Positions 18,316-27,777 of a stretch of 64,000 nt of DNA are shown here, piece by piece (positions within the stretch are counted from its first letter, which is position 1; every line of letters starts with the position of its first letter). The position numbers were made by a program, and so were the translations under genes. The notes beneath the pieces are model-generated. The model was not told the origin of the DNA. It was given only the letters and a program-made list of their open reading frames with translations, and did not search any database. The stretch comes from Halopseudomonas xinjiangensis (lineage in GTDB: Bacteria; Pseudomonadota; Gammaproteobacteria; Pseudomonadales; Pseudomonadaceae): positions 124,001-188,000 of the forward strand of contig DRFO01000026.1 in NCBI GenBank assembly GCA_011050525.1, given 5' to 3'.

Positions 18316-18383
18316 CGCTGCAAAGCGCTGGGCAGACCAGCTCGAAGCGCCTGGGCCCCATGGCCACACAACGGAGAAAGTCC

Positions 18384-19793
18384 ATGTCCAAAGACATACT
18401 GCAGATGAGCGCTGTTGAACTGTTGGAGCAGTACCGCAATAGGACGCTGTCACCGGTCGAGTCAGCGAGCGCCATGCTGGACCAGATAGAACGCCTTGAT
18501 ACTCATACCAACGGCTTCTGCCTGGTGGATCGTGATACCACACTGGGATTCGCCCGCGAGGCCGAACAGCGATATCAAAATGGCAGTACTCAGGGCTTGC
18601 TCGATGGCGTGCCGGTGGCGGTGAAGGATGTGTTCCTCACGCCCATGTGGCCAACCGTGCGGGGCTCTAAAACGGTCGATCCGGCCAGCACAATGAACAA
18701 GTCCGCGCCAGCCACCGCTGCCCTCGCCCGCCACGGCTATGTGCCAATCGGCAAGACCACCACCCCGGAACTGGGCTGGAAGGGCGTTACCGACAACCCC
18801 ATCAATGGCCCTACCAACAATCCCTGGAATCCCGAGAAAACCGCTGGTGGATCCAGCGGCGGTAGCGGCGTCGCGGTGGCCCTGGGCATGGCGCCCCTGG
18901 CGCTGGGTACCGATGCTGGCGGCTCGATTCGCATCCCGGCTGCATTCTGCGGCGTGGTGGGCCTGAAGCCATCGTTTGGCGAAGTCCCGCACTGGCCAGC
19001 CAGCCCTTTCGGCACACTGGCCCATGCGGGTCCAATGACCTGGACGGTAGAGGACTGTGCGTTGATGATGAACGTCATCAGCGAGGCGGATCACCGCGAT
19101 ACCAACGCAGTGCCCCGCCGCCACATCGATTATCTGGCCAACCTCAAAAACAGTATCAAAGGGCTGAAAATTGCTTACAGCCCCAACCTTGGCTACGTCG
19201 ATGTGAATCCAGAGGTGGAGGCAGCCGTGGCTGAAGCCGCCAAAGTCTTCGAGGCGCTTGGTGCCGATGTCGCACGGGTAGACCCCGGCTTCAGCGATCC
19301 TTTAGCGGCCTTTGGTCATCTGTTCTATGGCGGAGCCGCCAATGCGATGCGAGACCTTGGGCCCAAGAAGCGGGCGTTGATGGACCCCGAGTTGGTCAAG
19401 GTCGCGGAGAAAGCCGCACGCCTGAGCATGCTCGACTACATGGGTGCGGTGAACGAGTCCATGGCGCTGCGCGAGCGCATGGCGAACTTCCATCAGAAAT
19501 ACGACCTGTTGCTGACACCCTCATTGCCATTGACCGCATTCCAGACCGGGCGCGAGGTTCCGGAAGACTGGCCGAGCACCCGCTGGCCCACCTGGACGCC
19601 CTTTACCTACCCTTTCAACATGACCGGACAACCGGGGCTGTCTGTGCCCTGCGGGTTTGATATCCAGGGGTTGCCGATAAGTCTGCAACTGGTAGGTGCA
19701 CGATATAACGACGCGCTGGTATTGCAGGCGGGCTATGCCTATCAGCAAGCCGCTCCCCTGACGGACCGCCGTCCTCCCCTCTTTGCCTCCTGA
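18384..19793 (+). CDS. Amidase (amidase signature family)
   Basis: A 469-residue cytoplasmic amidase hydrolysing an amide to an acid and ammonia. The Ser-cisSer-Lys triad is visible: Lys81 (VAVKDVF), Ser157 in GGSSGGSG and nucleophile Ser181 in GTDAGGSIRIPA. The start at 18384 has CGGAGAAAG directly upstream; the ATG 24 bases earlier lacks one. In the operon it precedes an aminotransferase by nine bases, fitting a route that frees an amino acid from an amide. The natural substrate is unknown. Confidence 0.92.
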   Translation: MSKDILQMSAVELLEQYRNRTLSPVESASAMLDQIERLDTHTNGFCLVDRDTTLGFAREAEQRYQNGSTQGLLDGVPVAVKDVFLTPMWPTVRGSKTVDPASTMNKSAPATAALARHGYVPIGKTTTPELGWKGVTDNPINGPTNNPWNPEKTAGGSSGGSGVAVALGMAPLALGTDAGGSIRIPAAFCGVVGLKPSFGEVPHWPASPFGTLAHAGPMTWTVEDCALMMNVISEADHRDTNAVPRRHIDYLANLKNSIKGLKIAYSPNLGYVDVNPEVEAAVAEAAKVFEALGADVARVDPGFSDPLAAFGHLFYGGAANAMRDLGPKKRALMDPELVKVAEKAARLSMLDYMGAVNESMALRERMANFHQKYDLLLTPSLPLTAFQTGREVPEDWPSTRWPTWTPFTYPFNMTGQPGLSVPCGFDIQGLPISLQLVGARYNDALVLQAGYAYQQAAPLTDRRPPLFAS

Positions 19794-19802
19794 GGAGAAT
19801 TT

Positions 19803-21008
19803 ATGCCTGTGAGTCGCCTGGACGTTGACCTGTACGAGTCCGAAGACCCCATCTGGAATCCGGCATTGTTGACCATTCCGATAGCTGGAATCAGGAAAAT
19901 GGTCAATATGGCAGCCAGCATGGACGACGTTATCCACTTGTCTATTGGTCAGCCGGACCTGCCCTGCCCAAAGCATATTGTCGATGCGACGGTCGAAGCC
20001 CTGCAAGCGGGACAGACTGGCTACACCATGGACGCAGGCCTGCCCGAGCTACTGGAGTCGCTCGCCGCCTATTACAGCGAGCGATACCAGCGCAAGCTGA
20101 CAAGCGAGAACTTCCTGATCACCACTGGCGCCACCGAGGCGATCTATCTTGCCCTGACAGCCGTCGCTGCACCCGGCCGGCACTTCATCATCCCCGACCC
20201 GGCCTTCATGCTCTATGCGCCGATGATCAGAATGAACGGCGGAGAGATCACCGAAATATCCACTCAAGCGGAAAACAACCATCAGCTCGATCCGCAGGAA
20301 GTGATCGATGCTATTCAGCCGAATACCTACGCTATCGTGCTCAATTCGCCCAGCAACCCGACCGGCACGGTGTATCCCAAGGAAACCCTGGAAGCGATCC
20401 TGCAGGAGGCGGCCTACCGGGGCATCCAGGTAATCAGCGATGAGGTTTACGATCACCTGATCTACGACGGCAAGGAATACCCCTCGGCGCTCGCCTGCTC
20501 CTGCGATTTCGATCACCTGATGGTAATTAGCAGTTTTTCCAAGACTTACAGCATGCCCGGTATGCGCGTCGGTTGGGTAATAGCCAGCCAGGCGGCAATC
20601 AAAAAGCTGCGCCGCTATCACATGTTTACCACCACCGTCGCGAATACGCCTTGCCAGTGGGCCGGGGTCGCCGCCTTGCGTGGCGGTGGAGACTTTATAG
20701 GGCACATGCTTGGTGAATACACCGTTCGGCGCGACCGTCTGGTGGAACTGGTAGAGCAGACGCCGCATCTCACCGGTTACAAGCCCGAGGGTGCGTTCTA
20801 TATGTTTCCCGCGCTGCCTGCAGGCGTCAACGGCACCAACGTGGCGCTGCGACTGTTGAAAGAAACCGGCGTATGCACCATCCCCGGCGAAACCTTTGGC
20901 GTCAGCTGCACCAATGCCATCCGGTTGAGCTATTCCACTTCAGTAGAAAATATTGAACGTGCTTTCGAGAGGATTATTCCATGGATGAGCAAGCAGGATC
21001 TTGACTAA
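19803..21008 (+). CDS. Class I aminotransferase (aspartate aminotransferase fold)
   Basis: A 401-residue PLP enzyme transferring an amino group between an amino acid and a 2-keto acid. NSPSNPTG (181-188), SDEVYDHL, the PLP lysine Lys247 in SSFSKTYSMPGMRVGW and the C-terminal IRLSYSTS arginine region are all present. The start ATG has GAGGAGAATTT upstream. It is the last gene of the operon and is followed by a terminator. The specific amino donor is unknown; the context points to producing keto acids for the dehydrogenases upstream. Confidence 0.92.
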   Translation: MPVSRLDVDLYESEDPIWNPALLTIPIAGIRKMVNMAASMDDVIHLSIGQPDLPCPKHIVDATVEALQAGQTGYTMDAGLPELLESLAAYYSERYQRKLTSENFLITTGATEAIYLALTAVAAPGRHFIIPDPAFMLYAPMIRMNGGEITEISTQAENNHQLDPQEVIDAIQPNTYAIVLNSPSNPTGTVYPKETLEAILQEAAYRGIQVISDEVYDHLIYDGKEYPSALACSCDFDHLMVISSFSKTYSMPGMRVGWVIASQAAIKKLRRYHMFTTTVANTPCQWAGVAALRGGGDFIGHMLGEYTVRRDRLVELVEQTPHLTGYKPEGAFYMFPALPAGVNGTNVALRLLKETGVCTIPGETFGVSCTNAIRLSYSTSVENIERAFERIIPWMSKQDLD

Positions 21009-21061
21009 GCCGTCGTTTTTAATGGGTTGCATGGCAACACCAACGGCTAGCGGGTTTTTTT
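21008..21061 (+). terminator. Terminator closing the catabolic operon
   Basis: AGCCGT (21008-21013) pairs with ACGGCT (21043-21048) around an inner GTTGC-ATG-GCAAC stem, followed after AGCGGG by a run of seven T. It begins at the aminotransferase stop codon. Confidence 0.7.
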
Positions 21062-21199
21062 GAGTAACAGAAAGGTCTGAAGGCGCTCGGCGAGCGGAAG
21101 GCGGACGGAATTTTGCCCGTTAGTAGGGGTCGATATTGGGATAGGGATGCTGAAGCCGCACGGCAGTATCGAACCAAATGCCGCCTTCAAGAGGTCGAA

Positions 21200-23683
21200 A
21201 TGAGAAGAAGGAAACCCGACCCACTTCTTGCCCGCTGGACCCTCCTCCTGGTTGCCTTCATTGCGCTGTTAATGAGCATCGGCATGGCGTTGCCAGGTGC
21301 CTGGCTGGCGGTTCTGGGGGGCTCGTTCTATTACCTGATTGCCGGCGCGGCAGGCGCCTGGGCCAGTTGGCTGATCCTGCGTGGGCGCCATGTTCTGGGC
21401 GTTCGGTTGTTCGCCGTGGTGGCCCTGGGCACACTGCTGTGGTCACTTTGGGAGATCAGCTCCAAAGCCTGGATGCATTCCTGGGGATTCGATCTCGCCG
21501 GCCGGGTCGGCGCACATACTGTCTTGCTCCTGGTCATGACAGTGTCGGTATTGCTCATGCGCCCCAGGCGCAGCGGCCGGTCAGGTCTCGGCCGTGCCGT
21601 GTTGATACTCGGTGTGCCGGTCATTCTGTTGGCAGCAGGGGTCCTCCTCTGGCTGCAGATCGGACAAAGCCCTGCGGCTACTCAGCCAACCGTGCAGAAT
21701 GAATCGCCTGCCCCCGCTGAAACCGCCGATCAACGAGACGACTCCCTCAGGCGCGCTGCAACCAGGAGAGGTCCGGAAGAATGGACGGCCTATGGCGGCT
21801 CCAATCTCGGGCAAGGATTTTCCACTGCGGCGATGATTACTCCAGACAACGTCGCGAACCTCAAAAAACGCTGGGAATTCCAGACGGGTGATGAAGCTCC
21901 CGGTGACCGCGTATTCCAGGCCTTTCAGAACACGCCGCTGAAAATCGATGACAGCCTGTACCTGTGTTCCAGCAGCAATCAGGTGTTTGCCCTGAACCCT
22001 TCCAACGGCCATCAACAATGGCATTTTGACCCTGAGGTGAGCACCGCAGCCATGGAGCTGTTATTCAGCGGCGCCTGCCGAACGTTGGGTTATCACCAAC
22101 GCGAAACAGAGACCGCAGCCCTCTGTGCGCAACGAATACTGGTCGCCACGGTAGACAGTCGACTGATCGCCCTGGATGCCCAGACCGGTGAGTTGTGCGC
22201 CGATTTCGGGGATAACGGCACGGTGGACCTGAGCCAGGGGATGGGAAGTCAGGATTCCGGCCTGTCAGTCGGCACCTCCGGGCCGGTCGTAGTCGGCGAT
22301 CTGGTCATAGTTGGCCAGCAGATCAATAACATTCAGCGCGGTGATGCGCCCTCCGGCGTAACCAGAGCTTACGACGCAACGACCGGCGAACTGGTTTGGG
22401 TCTGGGATGCCTGGCGTACCGAAGCTACCCGGCAACCACCGACGGAGGGCGAGACCTGGCCACGCGGCACACCGGCTGTGTGGACAGTGATGTCAGCCGA
22501 CGAAACACTGGGCCTGGTTTATCTGGCGACCGGAAACTCGACAAATGATCACTGGGGCGGAAACCGCGCTCCCGAGGAAGAGCAATATGCCTCAGCGGTG
22601 GTCGCACTCGATGCGCAGACGGGGGCGACGCGCTGGCATTACCGCACCGTGGATCATGACCTCTGGAACTACGATCTGGGAGCCCAGCCAACGCTGACCG
22701 ACCTGGACATAGAAGGCGAGACGCGCCGCGTAGTGATACAGGGCGCGAAGACTGGCGCGATATTCGTCCTGGATGCCCGTACCGGCGAGCCGCTGACGCC
22801 GATCGAACGCCGTGCCGCGCCTCAGGGTACGGTTGATGGTGACTGGACCGAGCTTACCCAGCCCCATTCGACCGCCTTTCCGAATTTCGCCGGCGCGCCG
22901 GGCCGCGAGGCCGAACGGATAGACGAATCACACGTCTTCGGCCTGACTCCTCTGGACGCGCTGTTTTGCAGAATCCAATTCAATCGCATGCGTTACGAAG
23001 GCATCTTCACGCCCCCCAGCGACAAGGGGGCCGGTACGCTGCTGTTTCCCGGGACGATCGGTGGCCTGAACTGGGGCGGCGTGTCGGTCAACCCAGAGCA
23101 GGCCATTCTGATAACCAACAACAGCCGATTAGCCAACCGCGTCCAGCTTTACCCGCCTTCGCAGGGATCCCCCGCTACGATAGGCGAAGGTGGCGCGCGC
23201 CCGGATCAGCCAATCAACCCACAGGCTGGAGCACCCTACACAGTAGACAGGCCCCTGTGGTTTTCCCCGCTGGGGGTGCCCTGCATAGCCCCGCCTTGGG
23301 GCTACCTGTCGGCAACGGACCTGCGCACCGGACGCCTGCTCTGGACTCACCCGCTGGGCACCGGCTATGACACAGGTCCGATGGGCATCCCTACCCGGCT
23401 CAAGCTGCGTATCGGCACGCCGAACCTCGGTGGGTCGGTCAACACCCGCAGCGGCCTGACCTTTATTGCGGCTGCACAGGACAATTTCCTGCGGGCCTTT
23501 AACACCCGCACCGGAGAGCTGTTGTGGGAGGGCCGTCTACCAGCGGGTGGCCAGGCGACCCCTATGACCTACACGCACAATGACCGCCAGTATGTTGCAG
23601 TCGCGGCTGGCGGCCATGCGCGACTTGAAACCGATCCAGGCGACAGTCTTGTCGTTTTCGCCCTTCCAGAGGAGCAACCATGA
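21200..23683 (+). CDS. gcd: Membrane-bound PQQ-dependent glucose dehydrogenase
   Basis: An 827-residue quinoprotein oxidising aldoses (classically glucose to glucono-lactone) in the periplasm and passing electrons to ubiquinone. Five hydrophobic segments lie in residues 12-153, as in Gcd. From about residue 195 a propeller domain follows with repeated W-motif blades such as ALDAQTGELCADFGDNG, LGLVYLATGNSTND, DLWNYDLGAQPTL and FIAAAQDNFLRAFNTRTGELLW. The start at 21200 has CAAGAGG upstream; the longer frame adds 29 residues without membrane character. Its stop overlaps the next start (ATGA). It could use a sugar other than glucose. Confidence 0.92.
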   Translation: MRRRKPDPLLARWTLLLVAFIALLMSIGMALPGAWLAVLGGSFYYLIAGAAGAWASWLILRGRHVLGVRLFAVVALGTLLWSLWEISSKAWMHSWGFDLAGRVGAHTVLLLVMTVSVLLMRPRRSGRSGLGRAVLILGVPVILLAAGVLLWLQIGQSPAATQPTVQNESPAPAETADQRDDSLRRAATRRGPEEWTAYGGSNLGQGFSTAAMITPDNVANLKKRWEFQTGDEAPGDRVFQAFQNTPLKIDDSLYLCSSSNQVFALNPSNGHQQWHFDPEVSTAAMELLFSGACRTLGYHQRETETAALCAQRILVATVDSRLIALDAQTGELCADFGDNGTVDLSQGMGSQDSGLSVGTSGPVVVGDLVIVGQQINNIQRGDAPSGVTRAYDATTGELVWVWDAWRTEATRQPPTEGETWPRGTPAVWTVMSADETLGLVYLATGNSTNDHWGGNRAPEEEQYASAVVALDAQTGATRWHYRTVDHDLWNYDLGAQPTLTDLDIEGETRRVVIQGAKTGAIFVLDARTGEPLTPIERRAAPQGTVDGDWTELTQPHSTAFPNFAGAPGREAERIDESHVFGLTPLDALFCRIQFNRMRYEGIFTPPSDKGAGTLLFPGTIGGLNWGGVSVNPEQAILITNNSRLANRVQLYPPSQGSPATIGEGGARPDQPINPQAGAPYTVDRPLWFSPLGVPCIAPPWGYLSATDLRTGRLLWTHPLGTGYDTGPMGIPTRLKLRIGTPNLGGSVNTRSGLTFIAAAQDNFLRAFNTRTGELLWEGRLPAGGQATPMTYTHNDRQYVAVAAGGHARLETDPGDSLVVFALPEEQP

Positions 23684-24789
23684 CCAGCGGTAAAAAAACC
23701 GGTGTCGTATTGTTACCAGGCGATCTGCTCTCCAGACATGACCTGTCTGCGCATAACGCACTGGGTATGCACATCGCCAAACTCCTCGGCATCCCCTTTC
23801 TCGGTGCGTATGCCAAGGCGCAACACGCTCAGGAACAGCTCTATTTCATCCCGTCCGACACCCTTGTGGGCCGCGCAAAACATGACGCTCTGGGAATCCA
23901 GACCGAGGACGACTTCTTCGGCGGCCTGGTAGCCGAGCCCTTCATGGGTACCAAAGCCATTTCACATCCCCTTGTCGAATCACCGACCCACCGGCCACCC
24001 GGTTGGCCCGACGCCTTTTACCGCCTCGCCAGCTCCGCCGTTCTCAGCGGATTCACGGTATTCAGTCTGGCCGATGCGAGGGTTGCGGGTGAGCTACTGC
24101 TTCGCACCGGGCCCATTCGCATCAAGCCCGTCAGGGCGCGTGCCGGCAAGGGTCAGTCTGTGGCCGACAGTCTTGACCAGTTGATAGCGTATCTAGACGA
24201 AGCAGACCCCGAAGAACTGGCCAACTGGGGATTGGTGGTGGAAGAAAACCTGCAGAATGTGGCGACCTACAGCGTGGGGCATATCAGGATCGGCGGCGCC
24301 ACGGCGACCTATTGCGGCACCCAGAATCTGACACGGGACAACAGCAATCAGACGGTCTATGGGGGGTCCGATCTGCTGGTTTCGCGCGGAAACTACAACG
24401 ATCTGCTCCAGCGCGACATTCCCGACGACATTCGTCTGGCCGTCACCCAGGCGCAACTGTACGAAAAGGCCGCGCTCGACACGCTTCCCGACATAATGAT
24501 TTCGCGGCGCAACTACGATATCGCCCAGGGCATCAACAGTGCAGGCAAACAGGTATCCGGCGTTCTCGAGCAGTCGTGGCGCATCGGCGGAGCCAGCAGT
24601 GCCGAAATCGCTGCGCTGGAGGCGTTCCAAGCCGATGGGTCCCTGCAATGCATCCGCGCCTCCTCCATCGAACTGTATGGGGAACAGGCAAAGCCACCCG
24701 TGGGCGCCATGCGGCTGTCCAGCGACAACGATGAGGAGACGGGATGTCTGACCAAGTATGTGAGGGTCGAAACCTATGACGGCCGATAG
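23680..24789 (+). CDS. DUF3182 family protein (ATP-grasp-like)
   Basis: A 369-residue cytoplasmic protein that I recognise as DUF3182. The middle part looks like an ATP-grasp core: IRIKPVRARAGKGQSVADSL (lysine and flexible Gly-rich loop, near residue 150) and WGLVVEENL about 40 residues on; the N-terminus PGDLLSRHD...ALGMHIAKLLGI resembles the pre-ATP-grasp domain. ATP-grasp enzymes join a carboxylate to an amine or thiol through an acyl phosphate, but no substrate is known here. It overlaps gcd by 4 bases and the next gene by 14, so the three are translationally coupled. Confidence 0.8.
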   Translation: MTSGKKTGVVLLPGDLLSRHDLSAHNALGMHIAKLLGIPFLGAYAKAQHAQEQLYFIPSDTLVGRAKHDALGIQTEDDFFGGLVAEPFMGTKAISHPLVESPTHRPPGWPDAFYRLASSAVLSGFTVFSLADARVAGELLLRTGPIRIKPVRARAGKGQSVADSLDQLIAYLDEADPEELANWGLVVEENLQNVATYSVGHIRIGGATATYCGTQNLTRDNSNQTVYGGSDLLVSRGNYNDLLQRDIPDDIRLAVTQAQLYEKAALDTLPDIMISRRNYDIAQGINSAGKQVSGVLEQSWRIGGASSAEIAALEAFQADGSLQCIRASSIELYGEQAKPPVGAMRLSSDNDEETGCLTKYVRVETYDGR

Positions 24790-25519
24790 AACCTCGATAG
24801 ATATTGCAGTAAATGACGAGCACATTGCCGGAACCTTTCTGGCGCCGGAAAGCAAGATGCCCGGGATCCTCTTTGTCCACGGCTGGGGCGGTAGCCAGCA
24901 GCGCGACCTCGAGCGCGCCAAGGGCATAGCCGGCCTGGGTTGCGTCTGTCTGACATTCGATATGCGCGGGCACGAAAAAACCCTGATTCAAAAGCAGACC
25001 GTCAATCGCGAACATAACCTTGCCGATCTGCTCGCCGCATACGACGAGCTGGCCAGGCACCCGGCGGTGGATTGCAACAGCATCGCTGTGATCGGCACCA
25101 GCTACGGCGGTTATCTGGCCGCCATTGTCTGTGGTCTGCGACCGGTGAAGTGGCTGGCGCTAAGAGTGCCAGCGATCTACTGGGATGAGGAATGGACCAG
25201 CCCCAAGGAACAATTGGATCGCCAACGGCTCATGGCCTACCGCATGAAGCAGTTGCGTCCGGAGGACAACCGTGCCCTCGCCGCATGCTCGACATTCGGC
25301 GGTGACGTGCTGATTGTCGAGTCGGAAAAGGATGCGTTCGTGCCGCACGAGACCATCGTAAGCTACCGATCAGCCTTTGTGTCCGCCCATTCGATGACCC
25401 ACAGACTGATTGACGGGGCGGATCACGCACTGTCGAGCGAAGAATGCCAGAAAGCCTATACGTTCCTGCTTCACAACTGGATAAGCGAGATGATTATTGG
25501 CGCACGGGTAGGCATGTAA
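24776..25519 (+). CDS. Alpha/beta hydrolase
   Basis: A 247-residue serine hydrolase of the dienelactone hydrolase/BAAT-like group. The oxyanion region FVHGWGGSQQRDL, the nucleophile elbow GTSYGGYLAA (Ser near 105), an acid in ESEKDAFVPH and the histidine in DGADHALSS are visible. No signal peptide is seen. It starts inside the last codons of the DUF3182 gene (14-base overlap), so the two proteins probably act in one pathway, perhaps making and breaking the same ester, thioester or amide. Confidence 0.88.
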   Translation: MTADRTSIDIAVNDEHIAGTFLAPESKMPGILFVHGWGGSQQRDLERAKGIAGLGCVCLTFDMRGHEKTLIQKQTVNREHNLADLLAAYDELARHPAVDCNSIAVIGTSYGGYLAAIVCGLRPVKWLALRVPAIYWDEEWTSPKEQLDRQRLMAYRMKQLRPEDNRALAACSTFGGDVLIVESEKDAFVPHETIVSYRSAFVSAHSMTHRLIDGADHALSSEECQKAYTFLLHNWISEMIIGARVGM

Positions 25520-25562
25520 GCCTCCAGGTCCGCAGTAGGAGCTCTGATCAGGCTAGCTTGTT

Positions 25563-26249
25563 TCAGGGCCTCGTTCGGACGTCGTCAACTATCTCACCGG
25601 CCTGCCTGGCTTCTTGCTCGTGACTGTCATCACGCCAGGATTCCTCCAGCGCCGCCTCGTACCATTCCTGCATGGGCGGTAGGGCCAGCAAGGTCGAAAC
25701 ATAAGCCAGGGAATTCGCTGACAGCACAAGCCCGTAGGTCTGCACTCTGAAGGCTACCGGAGCGAAGAAAGCATCCACTGCGGTAAAGCAATCGCCCGCC
25801 AGATAGGGCCCGCCAAACCGAGAGAAGCCCTCTGTCCACAGCTGATCCAGCCGGTCGAGGTCGGCGCGCAGCCCAGGCGTCACCGCGCTCAGCCTGATAC
25901 GCAGCCCGCAATTCATGGCGCAGAGGCTGCGCAGGCTGGCGAAGCCCGAATGCATCTCGGCACTGGCAGAGCGTGCCCAGGCCCGCGCGGTTGTATCCAG
26001 GGGCCACACCTGAGGATACTGCTCCGCCAGGTATTCGGTTATCGCCAGGGAATCCCAGACCACCGTTTCGCCATCAACCAGGCAGGGGACCTTGGCGCTC
26101 GGCGAAAAGCGCCGAAAAACCTCTGCGGTGGCCTCGCCCTGAAACGGCTGCAGGCGTTCATTGAAGGCAATCTGCAACTCACGCATCAATACCCATGGTC
26201 TGAGGGACCACGACGAATAGTTCTTGTTGGCGATAAAAAGATCAGGCAT
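25563..26249 (-). CDS. Glutathione S-transferase family protein
   Basis: A 228-residue protein with the N-terminal thioredoxin-like domain of GSTs: LFIANKNYSSWSLRPWVLMREL carries the S-x-W-S-x-R-P active-site serine, then VPCLVDGETVVWDSLAITEYLAE supplies the glutathione-binding E-S/D-S site. The C-terminal half is helical with YLAGDCFTAVDAFFAPV. It probably conjugates or reduces with glutathione in the cytosol. The start is ATG 26249; a GTG one codon earlier is possible. It is divergent from the GGDEF gene. Confidence 0.9.
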   Translation of the reverse strand: MPDLFIANKNYSSWSLRPWVLMRELQIAFNERLQPFQGEATAEVFRRFSPSAKVPCLVDGETVVWDSLAITEYLAEQYPQVWPLDTTARAWARSASAEMHSGFASLRSLCAMNCGLRIRLSAVTPGLRADLDRLDQLWTEGFSRFGGPYLAGDCFTAVDAFFAPVAFRVQTYGLVLSANSLAYVSTLLALPPMQEWYEAALEESWRDDSHEQEARQAGEIVDDVRTRP

Positions 26250-26436
26250 CACGCTAGTCGCTCCCGTTTATCAATAGCTTTGAGAATAAGCTGCCCGCGG
26301 TGATCTCGACAAGCCTGGACCATTGGCCCGAGGGGTTATCAAACTGGCACGTCAGGACGGGCCTGGAAGCTGTCTAGCGCTGCTATCCCAGGGGGAAATC
26401 AGCTAAAGTAGCGCAAACAAAAGGACGAGGTTTTTG

Positions 26437-27630
26437 GTGATCAACTATCTGGCTCGGCTCTGGTCACTGGGCACACAGGATGAACCCGCACGCTGGCGCC
26501 GTCAGATTGCCCTCACCAATCAGGTGGGGATTTTTGCTGCTGCCGCTACCGCGCCCTATCAGATCTTTTTCATCTTCTACGGTTTGTGGCCCTACCTCGG
26601 GCTATTCTGCGCCAACCTGATTTTCATTGCCGTGTATCTGTCAGTGGTGTACCTCAATCATCGTAAACGTCATGTTCTGGCTCGCAAGGTGATGCTTTGC
26701 AATGCGTGCAGCCATGCGTTCATCGCCACCTGGTTCGTCAGCTCCGGAGCCGGGGTGCATCTTTTCTATTTTGCCATCGGCAGCTTTATCGCACTGGTAT
26801 CCGACCGCGGAAACAACAAGCTGCAGGCCGTTCAGCCAATAGCAATAGGCGCCCTGTTCGTTACCAGCCACTTTGCCTTCGCCGGTACCAATGCACTGAC
26901 TCCCCTGCCCCAGAACGTGCTGGATGTAATGTTCGCTGTCAGCGCGCTAGGTGTCTTGACCCTGTCGGCAATCTTTTCCTTTCTGTTTCATCGAGAAATC
27001 GATCTTGCAGAACAGGAGCTGACGTTGAACAACAACCGATTGTCCGAGCTGAGCAGCACCGACACCCTTACCGGCCTGGCGAACCGCCGTCAGCTCGACA
27101 AGCTGCTCGCCCAGGCATGCACTCGATTGCAACGAAGGTTTCAGCCCCTGTCACTGGTCATGTGCGATGTGGATTTTTTCAAGGCCTATAACGATAAGCT
27201 GGGTCATATCGCCGGCGATGTCGCCCTTCAACGAGTCGCCGATGCGCTGCGCAACGCCGTATCGCGACAGGGCGACCTGGTTGCACGCTACGGTGGTGAA
27301 GAGTTCGCGGTGGTATTGCCCAATACCGATGAGCAAGGAGCGCGCCGCGTAGCCGATGCGCTGCGTTACGCGATCGCCGACCTGCACTTGCCCCGTGCCG
27401 ATGGCGATGGCTGCGACCAGCTAACCATCAGCGTCGGCGCCACCACCCTCTCTACGCCTGCGGCACAGGTGTCGCCCGAACAGTTGCTTCAGCGTGCCGA
27501 CGAAGCGCTGTATCTGGCCAAAGCCAACGGGCGCAACCGGGCCGAACATCTATATTTGGAAACCAGTTCGGTGGACATGATGCTTGTGGATACGCCCCCT
27601 TTGAAAGCAACAGATACTGCATTCAGCTGA
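26437..27630 (+). CDS. Membrane diguanylate cyclase (GGDEF)
   Basis: A 397-residue protein with about six hydrophobic segments in residues 25-185, a short coiled linker (EIDLAEQELTLNNNRLSEL) and a C-terminal GGDEF domain. The active-site loop is GGEEF (286-290), and RQGD (277-280) five residues before it is a complete product-inhibition I-site. It should make cyclic di-GMP in response to a membrane-sensed signal. The start is GTG 26437 after AAAGGACGAGG; a TTG one codon earlier is the alternative. A paralogue of identical length lies at 32220. Confidence 0.93.
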   Translation: MINYLARLWSLGTQDEPARWRRQIALTNQVGIFAAAATAPYQIFFIFYGLWPYLGLFCANLIFIAVYLSVVYLNHRKRHVLARKVMLCNACSHAFIATWFVSSGAGVHLFYFAIGSFIALVSDRGNNKLQAVQPIAIGALFVTSHFAFAGTNALTPLPQNVLDVMFAVSALGVLTLSAIFSFLFHREIDLAEQELTLNNNRLSELSSTDTLTGLANRRQLDKLLAQACTRLQRRFQPLSLVMCDVDFFKAYNDKLGHIAGDVALQRVADALRNAVSRQGDLVARYGGEEFAVVLPNTDEQGARRVADALRYAIADLHLPRADGDGCDQLTISVGATTLSTPAAQVSPEQLLQRADEALYLAKANGRNRAEHLYLETSSVDMMLVDTPPLKATDTAFS

Positions 27631-27777
27631 GCCCTCACCGCGACGAACCGAGTTGTAACAAGGAATCGGGAACGCCGCAGCGTGAAACTGGCTCCTGTGC
27701 TGCCTGTCGACATAGTCTGAATCTCCGGCGTGAAGTATCGCTTTGTGATCGACATCGCGACGCTCAGTGCCGCCTAG

